Part shown: positions 36,295-44,487 of the stretch, one piece after another
Layout: every line of letters starts with the position of its first letter
How positions within the stretch are numbered: position 1 is the stretch's first letter
NCBI RefSeq assembly: GCF_002102255.1
Contig: NZ_LQPH01000066.1
Coordinates: 1 to 64,000, forward strand
DNA length: 64,000 nt
Direction of reading: 5' to 3'
Source: Mycobacterium nebraskense
GTDB lineage: Bacteria > Actinomycetota > Actinomycetes > Mycobacteriales > Mycobacteriaceae
Notes under the pieces: generated by a model
Database searches by the model: none
Seen by the model: only the letters and a program-made list of their open reading frames with translations
What the model was told of the DNA's origin: nothing
Made by a program: the position numbers and the translations under genes

Positions 36295-36472
36295 CCGATG
36301 GGTTGGGAGGACGAATGGGTACACCTGAAGAACCCGCTTCCAATAGCAACAGGTTCGTAAGCCGACGCCTTACGTTCTGCTGTTAGTGTCGAACGGGTTT
36401 GCCTCGGTGCTTGCTCAGGTCGGGGCGGGTCGCGGCCGACGGCGCAATAGAGCACTAGGAGGGCACAGCAAC

Positions 36473-37750
36473 GTGAACCGAGCAGTCATGTTGCGGTTCG
36501 CCGCATGCGGGATCATCGGACTCGGAGCCGCCCTGCTGATCGCCGCGCTGCTGTTGTCGACGTACACCACCAGCAGGATCACCAAGGTCCCGCTCAACAT
36601 CGACACGACGCTGATCAGCGACGGCACCGGAACCGCGGTCGACTCCGCGTCCTTGTCCACTGATCACGTCGTCGTCAACCAGAACGTGCCGCTGGTGTCC
36701 CAACAACAGGTCAGCGTCGAGTCGCCCGCCAACGCCGACGTGGTCACGCTGCAGGTCGGAACCTCGGTGCGGCGCACCGACAAGCAGAAGGACAGCGGCC
36801 TGCTGCTGGCGATCGTCGACACCGTCACCCTCAACCGCAAGACGGCGATGGCCGTATCCGACGACACCCACACCGGCGGCTCGGTCCAGAAGCCGCGCGC
36901 CTTCAGCGACGAGAACCCGCCCACCGCGATGCCGCTGCGGCACGACGGCCTGGCCTACCGGTTCCCCTTCCACACCGAGAAGAAGACGTACCCCTACTTC
37001 GACCCGATCGCGCAGAAGCCGTTCGACGTCAACTACGACAGCCAAGAAGACGTCAACGGTCTGACCACGTACAAGTTCACCCAGAACATCGGCTACAACG
37101 CCGACGGCAAGCTGGTGGCTCCCGTGGCGTACCCGTCGCTGTACGCCGACCAGACGACGGACTCCAAGTTCACCGCCTCGGCGGCAATGTGGGGTGTGCA
37201 GGGCGGCGATCCGAACGAGCAGATCACCATGACCCGCTACTACGCGGCGCAGCGGACCTTCTGGGTGGACCCGGTGTCGGGCACCATCGTCAAGCAGACC
37301 GAGCACGCCAACCACTACTTCGCACGCGATCCGCTCAAGCCGGAGCTGACGCTGGCCGACTACAAGGTCACCTCCAACCAAGACACCGTCGAATCGCAGG
37401 TCAACGCCGCCCGCGACGAGCGTGACCGGCTGTCGCTGTGGTCGCGGGTGCTGCCGATCACGTTCACTGCGGTCGGTTTGATCGCGCTGGTCGGTGGGGG
37501 TCTGCTCGCCTCGTTCAGCCTGCGGACCGAGAGCGCGTTGACCGATCCCGGCCTGGACCGGGGTGACCAGGACTTCTTCGGCCGCAGCGGGCTCGAGGAG
37601 CCGGTGCCCGGCGCCGAGGCCGAGACCGAGAAGCTGCCGACGCAGCGGCCCACGTCCCGCGATGATCCCGGTGCGGACGCGCCCACGCAGGGCTCCGATG
37701 AGCCGCCCGGTCCGCCGCCCGAGCCCAGCACTCCACCCGAACGGGAATAG
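36473..37750 (+). CDS. pgfA: PgfA-like periplasmic lipid-trafficking protein (Rv0227c)
   Basis: DUF3068 protein of 425 residues with an N-terminal membrane helix (about 5-30), a large periplasmic beta-rich domain (45-325), a second helix near 325-350 and an acidic, proline-rich C-terminal tail. In M. smegmatis the homologue PgfA is described as binding trehalose monomycolate, interacting with MmpL3 and being needed for polar growth. The GTG at 36473 follows an AGGAGGG site; a longer reading frame begins at 36386 without one. It is divergent from the TmaT-like gene and 8 bases ahead of the next membrane protein gene. Confidence 0.88.
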   Translation: MNRAVMLRFAACGIIGLGAALLIAALLLSTYTTSRITKVPLNIDTTLISDGTGTAVDSASLSTDHVVVNQNVPLVSQQQVSVESPANADVVTLQVGTSVRRTDKQKDSGLLLAIVDTVTLNRKTAMAVSDDTHTGGSVQKPRAFSDENPPTAMPLRHDGLAYRFPFHTEKKTYPYFDPIAQKPFDVNYDSQEDVNGLTTYKFTQNIGYNADGKLVAPVAYPSLYADQTTDSKFTASAAMWGVQGGDPNEQITMTRYYAAQRTFWVDPVSGTIVKQTEHANHYFARDPLKPELTLADYKVTSNQDTVESQVNAARDERDRLSLWSRVLPITFTAVGLIALVGGGLLASFSLRTESALTDPGLDRGDQDFFGRSGLEEPVPGAEAETEKLPTQRPTSRDDPGADAPTQGSDEPPGPPPEPSTPPERE

Positions 37751-37758
37751 CCCGCCGC

Positions 37759-39507
37759 GTGCGCTGGACCCGCCCCGGGTACGCGTTGGCCTTGGCGCTA
37801 CTGGTGGTCGGGCCGCTGCTCAAGCCCGGTTACCTGCTGCTGCGCGACGCCGTGTCCACGCCGCGTTCGTATGTGTCCGACACCGCGCTGGGGTTGACGT
37901 CGGCGCCGCGGGCTACGCCGCAAGACTTCGCGGTGGCGTTGGCCTCGCACGTGATTGACGGCGGCGTCGTGGTGAAGGCGCTGCTCGTCCTGGGGCTGTG
38001 GCTCGCGGGATGGGGCGCGGCCCGACTGGTCGCGACGGCGCTGCCCGACGCGGGCGCGGCCGGCCAGTTCGTCGCCACCACCCTGGCGATCTGGAATCCC
38101 TACGTCGCCGAGCGGTTGCTCCAGGGTCACTGGAGCCTGCTGGTCGGCTACGGCTGCCTGCCCTGGGTTGCGACGGCGATGCTGAGGCTGCGGACGGCCT
38201 CCGGCTCGTTCTTCGGGCTGGGCTTCTGGATCGCCCTGGCCGGGCTGACGCCGACCGGTCTGCTGCTCGCCGCGACCGTCGCGCTCGTTTGCGTGGCCGC
38301 AACCGGGCTGGGCCAATCACGCTGGCGGTGTGCCGCGGTGGCGTCGGGTGCCGCCCTGGTGACCGCGCTGCCCTGGCTGATCGCGTCGGCCCTGGGTGCG
38401 TCGTTCACCTCCCACACCGCGGCGAACACGCTGGGGGTCGCCGCGTTCGCGCCGCGCGCCGAACCGGGTCTGGGCACGCTGGGCAGCCTGGCCAGCCTTG
38501 GCGGGATCTGGAACGGCGAGGCCGTGCCGATTTCGCGGACCATCCTGTTCGCGGCGGCGTCGGCAGCGGCGCTGCTGGGCGCGGTGGCGGCCGGGTTGCC
38601 GACCGTGGTGCGCCGCCCGGTGGCGCGACCGCTGCTGGCATTGGCAGTGGCGGCCGTGCTGCTGCCGGCCGCGCTGGCCACCGGCCCGGGTCTGCACCTG
38701 CTGGGCGCGTTGGTTGACGCCGCGCCCGGCTTCGGTGTGCTGCGGGACGGGCAGAAGTGGGTGGCGCTGGCCGTGCCGGGATACACGTTGGCGGGCGCGA
38801 GCGCGGTGGTGACGCTGCGTAGGTGGGTGTGGCCGGCGGTTACGGCGACGGTCTGCTGCCTCGCGCTGCTCTTCGCGCTGCCCGATCTGGCCTGGGGGGT
38901 GTGGGGGCAGGTGTCGCCGGTGCAGTATCCGCGCGGGTGGGCGGCGGTGGCCGGCGCGATCAACGGTCAACCCGGGGCGGTGGCGGTGTTGCCGGCCGGC
39001 ACCATGCGGCTCTACTCCTGGTCGGGTCGTGCGCCGGTGTTGGATCCGTTGCCCCGCTGGGTGCGCGCCGACGTGCTGAGCACGGGCGATCTGGTCATCT
39101 CGGGGACGGTCATCCCGGGCGAGGGCGGCCACGCGCGCGCGGTGCAGCAGTTGCTGCTGGCCGGGCCCGATCCGTCCGCCTTGGCCCCGGCCGGGGTGGG
39201 CTGGCTGGTCGTGGAGGCGGACACCGCCGGCGACATGGGGGCGTCCGCCCGCACCCTCGGTGCGCTGACGCCGGTCTACCGCGACGACGACATTGCGCTC
39301 TACCGCATCGGCGGCCACACCGCCGGGGTGTCCGCCGCGGCCCGCACGGCGACGTTGATCGCGCATCTGGCGTGGCTGGCGGCGCTGATGGTGGGCGGCG
39401 CCGGCGCGTTGGTCAGCGCGTGGCGCTCGCGCTCAGCCGCGGCACCAGAACCGCCGCGACACTTAAACCGGGGCGACGAAACGCCGACAGACTCCGCCAA
39501 GGATTAA
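37759..39507 (+). CDS. Polytopic membrane protein, GT-C-like (Rv0226c)
   Basis: Integral membrane protein of 582 residues with about a dozen hydrophobic spans and a soluble stretch near 390-500. The layout resembles GT-C membrane enzymes: a short cytoplasmic start, a first large loop with DTALGLTSAPRATPQDF, and IWNPYVAERLLQGHWSLLVGYG. It has no proven activity that I know. It begins with GTG 8 bases after pgfA and is probably translated from the same mRNA, so a place in mycolate or envelope-lipid trafficking is reasonable. The 3' end contains one copy of a 26-bp direct repeat. Confidence 0.82.
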   Translation: MRWTRPGYALALALLVVGPLLKPGYLLLRDAVSTPRSYVSDTALGLTSAPRATPQDFAVALASHVIDGGVVVKALLVLGLWLAGWGAARLVATALPDAGAAGQFVATTLAIWNPYVAERLLQGHWSLLVGYGCLPWVATAMLRLRTASGSFFGLGFWIALAGLTPTGLLLAATVALVCVAATGLGQSRWRCAAVASGAALVTALPWLIASALGASFTSHTAANTLGVAAFAPRAEPGLGTLGSLASLGGIWNGEAVPISRTILFAAASAAALLGAVAAGLPTVVRRPVARPLLALAVAAVLLPAALATGPGLHLLGALVDAAPGFGVLRDGQKWVALAVPGYTLAGASAVVTLRRWVWPAVTATVCCLALLFALPDLAWGVWGQVSPVQYPRGWAAVAGAINGQPGAVAVLPAGTMRLYSWSGRAPVLDPLPRWVRADVLSTGDLVISGTVIPGEGGHARAVQQLLLAGPDPSALAPAGVGWLVVEADTAGDMGASARTLGALTPVYRDDDIALYRIGGHTAGVSAAARTATLIAHLAWLAALMVGGAGALVSAWRSRSAAAPEPPRHLNRGDETPTDSAKD

Positions 39508-39547
39508 GTCTCGCGGTCCCGGCGTGGCGCTCGCGCTCAGCCGCGGC
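39418..39547. repeat. 26-bp direct repeat, 104 bases apart
   Basis: Two identical 26-bp copies lie at 39418-39443 (inside the end of the Rv0226c-like gene) and 39522-39547 (overlapping the end of the convergent glycosyltransferase gene). They frame the short segment between the two convergent stops. Confidence 0.75.
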
Positions 39548-40703
39548 CGCTGAGTAGGCCGCTGACCGGGTGGCCGGTTTGCACCGCCTCCAGGACCGTG
39601 CGCATCGCGTCGGCGCTTTGCCGCCAAGAGAATTCACCGCTTCGGGTCTGCGCCTTGGCGCCGAGTTGATCGCGCAGCACGGGGTCGGAAAGCAGCTCTT
39701 CGAGACGATCCACCAGCTCGGGGTGGGTGTCCACCAAGATCCCGGTCACCTCGTCGACGATCGAGTCCGATAGCCCACCCGAGGACCGATAGCCGATGGT
39801 CGGCACCCGGTGCTGGGCCGCCTCGACGACCGCGAGGCCCCAGCCCTCCTTGCGCGAGGGCAGCAGCTGCACCCAGGAGCTTTGCAGCACATGGTGTTTG
39901 GTCACATCGTCGACGTGGCCGTGGAACGTCACCGCGTCGGAGATGCCGAGCCGCTGGACGTGGTCGACGAGCCGTTGTCGCCACCAGCCGTCGCCGACGA
40001 TGTCGAGGTGCAGACCCGGCATGCGCGGCCGCAGCTGCGCGAGGGCCTCCAGCGCGTCTTCGATCTGCTTGTGCGGCACCAGCCGTGACAGCACCACCAC
40101 CCGTGGCGCGGCGGCGCGCGGGCCGGACAGCGATCGCGCCGGGGCCTCGTCGAGGCCGTTGCGCACCACCGCGATTTGCGCGTTGTCGACCCCGAGTGTC
40201 ACCAGGTCGCGGGCCGACGGCAGCGACACCGTCACGTACTGGTTGCGCCGGTTCAGCCACGGCGACAACGTCGATTCGACGAACCAGCCGAGCCGGCCGA
40301 GCACCGGCCCGGCCACCGGCCATTGCTCGCGGTGGCAGTGGTGCACCAGCACCACCACCCGCCTGCCGTACACCAGCCGGGCGAGAAACGGCAGGCCGTT
40401 CTGCGTGTCGACGACCACGTCGGGCCGCACCCGCCGCAGCGGTCCGAGCCCCAGGCGTGCCGCCGCCATCGCGAGTAAGGCCCAGACGTAGACGGAGTAG
40501 CGGCCGCCGGCGCGGTCGATGCGCACACCGTCGACCACTTCGCGGCGGGGCGCGCCGGGATAGCGGGCGGTGCGCAGCGTGACTTCGATGCCGGATGCGG
40601 CCAGCTGCGCGCCGATGCGCTGCAAGTAGGCTTCGCTGCCGCCGCCCTGTGGATGGCCGATATCGCGCCAGCACAGTAGGAGTACGGAGCGCAGACCAGA
40701 CAT
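39537..40703 (-). CDS. GT4-type glycosyltransferase (Rv0225-like)
   Basis: GT-B fold glycosyltransferase of 388 residues (Rv0225 is 384). The N-terminal domain begins VLLLCWRDIGHPQGGGSEAY with the glycine-rich sugar-acceptor loop. The C-terminal domain has the GT4 signature: VVVLSRLVPHKQIE, SRKEGWGLAVVEAAQ with the E-x7-E-type base, and GGLSDSIVDEVTGILV. Acceptor and sugar are unknown; the neighbourhood suggests a cell-envelope glycolipid. The start is ATG 40703, with GTG 40706 directly before it. It is divergent from the methyltransferase gene. Confidence 0.88.
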   Translation of the reverse strand: MSGLRSVLLLCWRDIGHPQGGGSEAYLQRIGAQLAASGIEVTLRTARYPGAPRREVVDGVRIDRAGGRYSVYVWALLAMAAARLGLGPLRRVRPDVVVDTQNGLPFLARLVYGRRVVVLVHHCHREQWPVAGPVLGRLGWFVESTLSPWLNRRNQYVTVSLPSARDLVTLGVDNAQIAVVRNGLDEAPARSLSGPRAAAPRVVVLSRLVPHKQIEDALEALAQLRPRMPGLHLDIVGDGWWRQRLVDHVQRLGISDAVTFHGHVDDVTKHHVLQSSWVQLLPSRKEGWGLAVVEAAQHRVPTIGYRSSGGLSDSIVDEVTGILVDTHPELVDRLEELLSDPVLRDQLGAKAQTRSGEFSWRQSADAMRTVLEAVQTGHPVSGLLSGRG

Positions 40704-40758
40704 CACTGGTCAGCCTAGCCCGGCGACGATGCACACCGGCGCTGCGTAGGGTTGGCCG

Positions 40759-41541
40759 GTGGCCGTGAACCCGGATCCCACCCGAGTTTTCGCGCGGCGG
40801 GCGACCTTGGCCCGCGCGGTGCGGCTCCTGTCCGAGTTCCGCTTCGAGCAGTCGGACCCGGCCCGGTTCTACGGCGCGGTGGCGGCGGATACCGCGGCGA
40901 TGGTGGGTGATCTGTGGCTGGCGACGCACGGCGAGCCGCCGGTCGGCCGCACCCTGCTCGACGTCGGCGGCGGCCCCGGCTACTACTCGGCCGCGTTCGC
41001 CGACGCCGGGATCCGCTACCTGGGCGTCGAACCCGACCCGAGCGAAATGCACGCGGCCGGCCCCACGCCCGCGGGCGGCGCCGGAAACTTCGTGCGCGCC
41101 TCGGGCATGGCCCTGCCGTTCGCCGACGACTCGGTGGACATCTGCCTGTCGTCCAACGTCGCCGAACACGTGCCGCGACCGTGGCAACTCGGCGGCGAGA
41201 TGCTCCGGGTGACCAAGCCCGGCGGGCTGGCCGTGCTCTCCTACACCGTCTGGCTGGGCCCGTTCGGTGGGCACGAGATGGGGCTGACGCATTACCTTGG
41301 CGGCGCCCGCGCCGCCGAGCGCTACGCCCGCAAACACGGGCATCCGGCGAAAAACAACTACGGGTCGTCGTTGTTCGCGGTGTCCGCGGCCGACGGCCTG
41401 ACGTGGGCCGCCAGTACCGGGGCGGCGGTGGCCGCATTTCCCCGCTACCACCCCCGATGGGCGTGGTGGATGACGTCGGTCCCGTTGCTGCGGGAGTTCG
41501 CAGTCAGCAATCTGGTGCTGGTGCTGCAGCCCCGAGAATGA
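40759..41541 (+). CDS. SAM-dependent methyltransferase (Rv0224c-like)
   Basis: Class I methyltransferase of 260 residues. Motif I is TLLDVGGGPGYYSA (about 65-78), the acidic end of strand 2 is GVEPDPSEM, and LSSNVAEHVPRPWQ with LRVTKPGG are motifs IV and post-IV of the Methyltransf_11 type. No membrane span is present. The substrate is unknown; the GT4 gene divergent from it suggests a glycolipid. The start is GTG at 40759, 55 bases from the glycosyltransferase start. Confidence 0.87.
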   Translation: MAVNPDPTRVFARRATLARAVRLLSEFRFEQSDPARFYGAVAADTAAMVGDLWLATHGEPPVGRTLLDVGGGPGYYSAAFADAGIRYLGVEPDPSEMHAAGPTPAGGAGNFVRASGMALPFADDSVDICLSSNVAEHVPRPWQLGGEMLRVTKPGGLAVLSYTVWLGPFGGHEMGLTHYLGGARAAERYARKHGHPAKNNYGSSLFAVSAADGLTWAASTGAAVAAFPRYHPRWAWWMTSVPLLREFAVSNLVLVLQPRE

Positions 41542-41602
41542 AACATGTTCTCGTTTTGCGTCGGCTTGGGTAGGGTGGCGCCATGACCGCCCCCGATGCA
41601 GC

Positions 41603-41630
41603 GGGGGTACCTCCCGCTTGCGGGGGACGG
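41603..41630 (+). repeat. Dispersed 28-nt hairpin repeat, copy 2
   Basis: Second copy of the element at 17090-17117, with one C/T difference. It ends 23 bases before the aldehyde dehydrogenase start, so it would lie in the leader of that mRNA. Confidence 0.75.
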
Positions 41631-41653
41631 AGCGATGAAGAGGAGCGGCGCAT

Positions 41654-43126
41654 ATGCCCGAGAGCCAAACGACGGAATACGACAAGCTTTTCATCGGCGG
41701 CAAGTGGACCGAGCCGTCGACCGACGAGGTGATCGAGGTGCGCTGCCCGGCCACCGGCGAGTATGTCGGCAAGGTGCCGCTGGCGGCGGCCGCCGACGTC
41801 GACGCCGCGGTCGCCGCGGCCCGCGCGGCCTTCGACAACGGACCCTGGCCCACGACGCCGCCCAAGGAGCGCGCGGCCGTGATCGCCAACGCGCTCAAGC
41901 TGATGGAGGAGCGCAAGGACCAGTTCACCCAGCTGCTCGCGGCCGAGACCGGCCAGCCGCCGACCGGTGTCGAAACCATGCACTGGATGAGCTCGATCGG
42001 GGCGCTGAACTTCTTCGCCGGCCCCGCCGTCGACCAGGTCAAGTGGAAAGAGATCCGCACCGGCGGCTACGGGCAGAGCATCGTCCATCGCGAGCCGATC
42101 GGCGTGGTGGGGGCGATCGTCGCATGGAACGTGCCCCTGTTCCTCGCCGTCAACAAGCTGGGCCCGGCCCTGCTGGCCGGCTGCACCGTGGTGCTCAAGC
42201 CGGCCGCCGAAACCCCGCTGAGCGCAAACCTTTTGGCGGAGGCCTTCACCGAGGCCGGCCTGCCCGAGGGCGTGCTGTCGGTGGTGCCCGGCGGGATCGA
42301 GACCGGCCAGGCGCTGACCTCCAACCCCGGCGTCGACCTCTTCTCCTTCACCGGCAGCTCGGCCGTCGGCAAGGAGATCGGCCGCCGTGCCGCGGAGATG
42401 CTCAAGCCGTGCACCCTGGAACTCGGCGGTAAGTCGGCGGCCATCGTCCTCGACGACGTCGACCTGGCCGCCGCCATCCCGATGCTGGTGTTCTCCGGGA
42501 TCATGAACACCGGGCAGGCCTGTGTGGCGCAGACCCGCATCCTGGCCCCGCGTTCGCGGTACGACGAAATCGTGGATGCGGTAAGCGCTTTCGTGCAGGC
42601 GCTGCCGGTGGGGCTGCCGTCGGACCCGGCCGCCCAGATCGGTTCGCTGATCTCCGAGAAGCAACGCGCCCGGGTCGAGGGCTACATCGCCAAGGGCATC
42701 GAGGAGGGCGCGCGGCTGGTGTGCGGCGGCGGCCGCCCCGAGGGCCTGGACAGCGGCTTCTTCGTGCAGCCCACCGTCTTCGCCGACGTCGACAACAAGA
42801 TGACGATCGCCCAGGAGGAGATCTTCGGGCCCGTGCTCAGCATCATCCCCTACGACACCGAGGAGGACGCGATCAAGATCGCCAACGACTCGGTGTACGG
42901 CCTGGCGGGCAGCGTGTGGACCACCGACATCGAGCGTGGCATCGCAGTCTCGGAGAAGATCCGCACCGGGACCTACGCCATCAACTGGTATGCCTTCGAC
43001 CCCTGTTGCCCGTTCGGCGGTTACAAGAACTCCGGCATCGGCCGTGAGAACGGCCCCGAAGGTGTGGAGCACTTCACTCAGCAAAAGAGCGTGCTCATGC
43101 CGATGGGCCACACGATCGAGGGCTGA
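41654..43126 (+). CDS. Aldehyde dehydrogenase (Rv0223c-like)
   Basis: NAD(P)-dependent aldehyde dehydrogenase of 490 residues. C290 in NTGQACVAQTR is the nucleophile, E256 in LELGGKSA the general base, and VIANALKLMEER with PWPTTPPKERAAV is the usual N-terminal region. The last segment FGGYKNSGIGRENG is characteristic. The aldehyde is unknown. ATG 41654 follows a GAAGAGGAG site. Spacing from the methyltransferase is 112 bases and includes the 28-nt repeat. Confidence 0.92.
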   Translation: MPESQTTEYDKLFIGGKWTEPSTDEVIEVRCPATGEYVGKVPLAAAADVDAAVAAARAAFDNGPWPTTPPKERAAVIANALKLMEERKDQFTQLLAAETGQPPTGVETMHWMSSIGALNFFAGPAVDQVKWKEIRTGGYGQSIVHREPIGVVGAIVAWNVPLFLAVNKLGPALLAGCTVVLKPAAETPLSANLLAEAFTEAGLPEGVLSVVPGGIETGQALTSNPGVDLFSFTGSSAVGKEIGRRAAEMLKPCTLELGGKSAAIVLDDVDLAAAIPMLVFSGIMNTGQACVAQTRILAPRSRYDEIVDAVSAFVQALPVGLPSDPAAQIGSLISEKQRARVEGYIAKGIEEGARLVCGGGRPEGLDSGFFVQPTVFADVDNKMTIAQEEIFGPVLSIIPYDTEEDAIKIANDSVYGLAGSVWTTDIERGIAVSEKIRTGTYAINWYAFDPCCPFGGYKNSGIGRENGPEGVEHFTQQKSVLMPMGHTIEG

Positions 43127-43398
43127 CGCCCCACGCGCCGAGCGTGCACTCACCGCGAAGATCAGCAGAAATTCCGCGATGGATGCGGGTTCGGCGTTCC
43201 GCTCGGTAGCAACCTGGAATTATGTAAAACAGCATAGAAACCTGGTTGTTACACGTCCGTCAATCACGGTCGCAGGCATCGGGCAGCGACGTTTCCCGTG
43301 CGTCTGGATTTACATAGTCAATGAAACTTGCTTACTAGACCGCTGTCTTATATGCTTCTCAGCATAATTATCGGCGGCGCTTAGGCCGGGAGAGAATC
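43127..43398. other. AT-richer intergenic region with operator-like sites
   Basis: This 272-base gap is clearly lower in GC than its surroundings from about 43210 on. It contains TATGCTTCTCAGCATA (43351-43366) and a related sequence TATGTAAAACAGCATA (43221-43236). TTGCTTA with TCTTATAT (about 43328-43352) may be a promoter for the genes to the right. No coding capacity is seen. Confidence 0.5.
43351..43366. promoter_or_regulatory. Operator candidate TATGCTTCTCAGCATA
   Basis: Perfect 6-4-6 inverted repeat about 190 bases before the TetR start codon and 33 bases before the 43-residue ORF. A degenerate second copy at 43221-43236 keeps TATG at the left and CAGCATA at the right. Likely the site of the TetR encoded at 43554. 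Confidence 0.5.
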
Positions 43399-43530
43399 AT
43401 GTGGATCATCGAGCTGAACATCGGCGGCTATCAATTCACCCGCGAGATGCCCGACCTGAAGCACCGGACTTTCCGCTTCAGCCCGCGCAGCATGCATTGG
43501 CCGGTACTGCGGCATTCACACGCTGCGTGA
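43399..43530 (+). CDS. Small ORF of 43 residues ahead of a TetR gene
   Basis: ATG-started ORF with a GGGAGAG site at 43388-43394. It encodes a peptide beginning MWIIELNIGGYQFTREMPDL, with basic and aromatic residues after that (HRTFRFSPRSMHWPV) and a TGA stop 23 bases before the TetR start. It may be a real small protein or a leader peptide whose translation affects TetR expression. The sequence has no low-complexity character, but I recognise no family. Confidence 0.45.
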   Translation: MWIIELNIGGYQFTREMPDLKHRTFRFSPRSMHWPVLRHSHAA

Positions 43531-43553
43531 CGTTGGCCACGGGAGGCACGAGA

Positions 43554-44186
43554 GTGGCGACCACGAGCGAAACAGTGCAGGACCGCACCCCGACGAAGCG
43601 CGGCGGCACGCGCAAGAAGATGTTGGCCAGCGCCGCCGAGGTGATGCGTGAACGAGGCGCCGCGGGAGTGACCATCGATGCGGTGCTCGCCCGCAGCGGC
43701 GCGCCGCGCGGCTCCGTCTACTACCACTTCCCCGACGGCCGCAATCAGATCCTGATCGAGGCGCTGCGGTATTCCGGTGACTCCATCACCGCGATGATCG
43801 ACGACGCGGCCGACCAGGGCGCCCGGGTGCTGCTGGGCAAGTTCGTCGAGTTCTGGGAGCGTCTGCTGACCGAGGGCGGCTTCAACGCCGGCTGCCCGGT
43901 GGTGGCCGCGGCAATCGGCTCGGACGACGACGATGCCACGCTTTCCGCCGAGGCCGGCGCCATCCTGGGCCGCTGGTGCGCCGCGTTGACCAGGGCGTTC
44001 ACCCACGACGGCTTCGACGAACCCTGCGCCGCCTCGCTGGCGGTGATGTCGATCGCCGCCCTGGAAGGCGCCATCGTGCTGTCCCGCTCGACCGGCAGCA
44101 TCGACCCGTTGCGCCAGGTCGGCGACCAGCTCGAATTCCTCATCAAGGCAAGGGAATTCGTGGTCCGCAACAAGATCGCGGAGTAA
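43554..44186 (+). CDS. TetR-family regulator, unassigned
   Basis: Regulator of 210 residues with a helix-turn-helix at about 18-64 (VTIDAVLARSGAPRGSVYYHF) and a C-terminal domain of the TetR_C_33/LmrA-YxaF look, with GCPVVAAAIGSDD. GTG 43554 is chosen because GGGAGG at 43541-43546 is 7 bases upstream; the frame stays open to 43401 but without a start signal. It faces the convergent 98-residue gene, and its likely targets are itself and the nearby aldehyde dehydrogenase or acyl-CoA ligase genes. In H37Rv I do not recall a TetR gene between Rv0222 and Rv0223c. Confidence 0.87.
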   Translation: MATTSETVQDRTPTKRGGTRKKMLASAAEVMRERGAAGVTIDAVLARSGAPRGSVYYHFPDGRNQILIEALRYSGDSITAMIDDAADQGARVLLGKFVEFWERLLTEGGFNAGCPVVAAAIGSDDDDATLSAEAGAILGRWCAALTRAFTHDGFDEPCAASLAVMSIAALEGAIVLSRSTGSIDPLRQVGDQLEFLIKAREFVVRNKIAE

Positions 44187-44190
44187 TTCC

Positions 44191-44487
44191 TCAGTCGCTG
44201 GCCGGCAGCGGTTTGACCTCTTTGAGCTGCAGCGCGGTCTGCCCGACGCTCAGGCTCCCCGCGCCCGGTTTCGTCACCAGCACCTCGGCGCCGGTCTCGT
44301 CGACGTAGCGCTTGCCCATCACTGTGCCGTCGGCGAAGGCCGGGTCCAATTCACCCGAACGCTCGGCGCCTATCGGCACCATCGGCGCACCGCCACAACG
44401 CAAGTCGTCGAGGCTGTCGGCGCTCCTGACGACGATCACCTGCGTGTCACACACCTGGCTGGCCAGGCGGGTTCCGTTCTTGATCAT
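44191..44487 (-). CDS. Conserved hypothetical, partner of an acyl-CoA ligase
   Basis: Protein of 98 residues of unknown family. It has two cysteines (C13, C31) within QVCDTQVIVVRSADSLDDLRCGGAPMVP and a C-terminal strand-rich part (GKRYVDETGAEVLVTKPG). It has no signal peptide or membrane span. The start ATG overlaps the stop of the ligase gene by 4 bases (44484-44487), so the two are translationally coupled. A carrier or accessory role for the ligase is possible; no phosphopantetheine DSL motif is seen, so it is not an obvious acyl carrier protein. Confidence 0.75.
   Translation of the reverse strand: MIKNGTRLASQVCDTQVIVVRSADSLDDLRCGGAPMVPIGAERSGELDPAFADGTVMGKRYVDETGAEVLVTKPGAGSLSVGQTALQLKEVKPLPASD

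Noticed and set aside
43210..43400. AT-rich stretch as a prophage or island border
   Set aside because: No integrase, tRNA or attachment-like repeat is nearby; promoter and operator sequence explain the composition.
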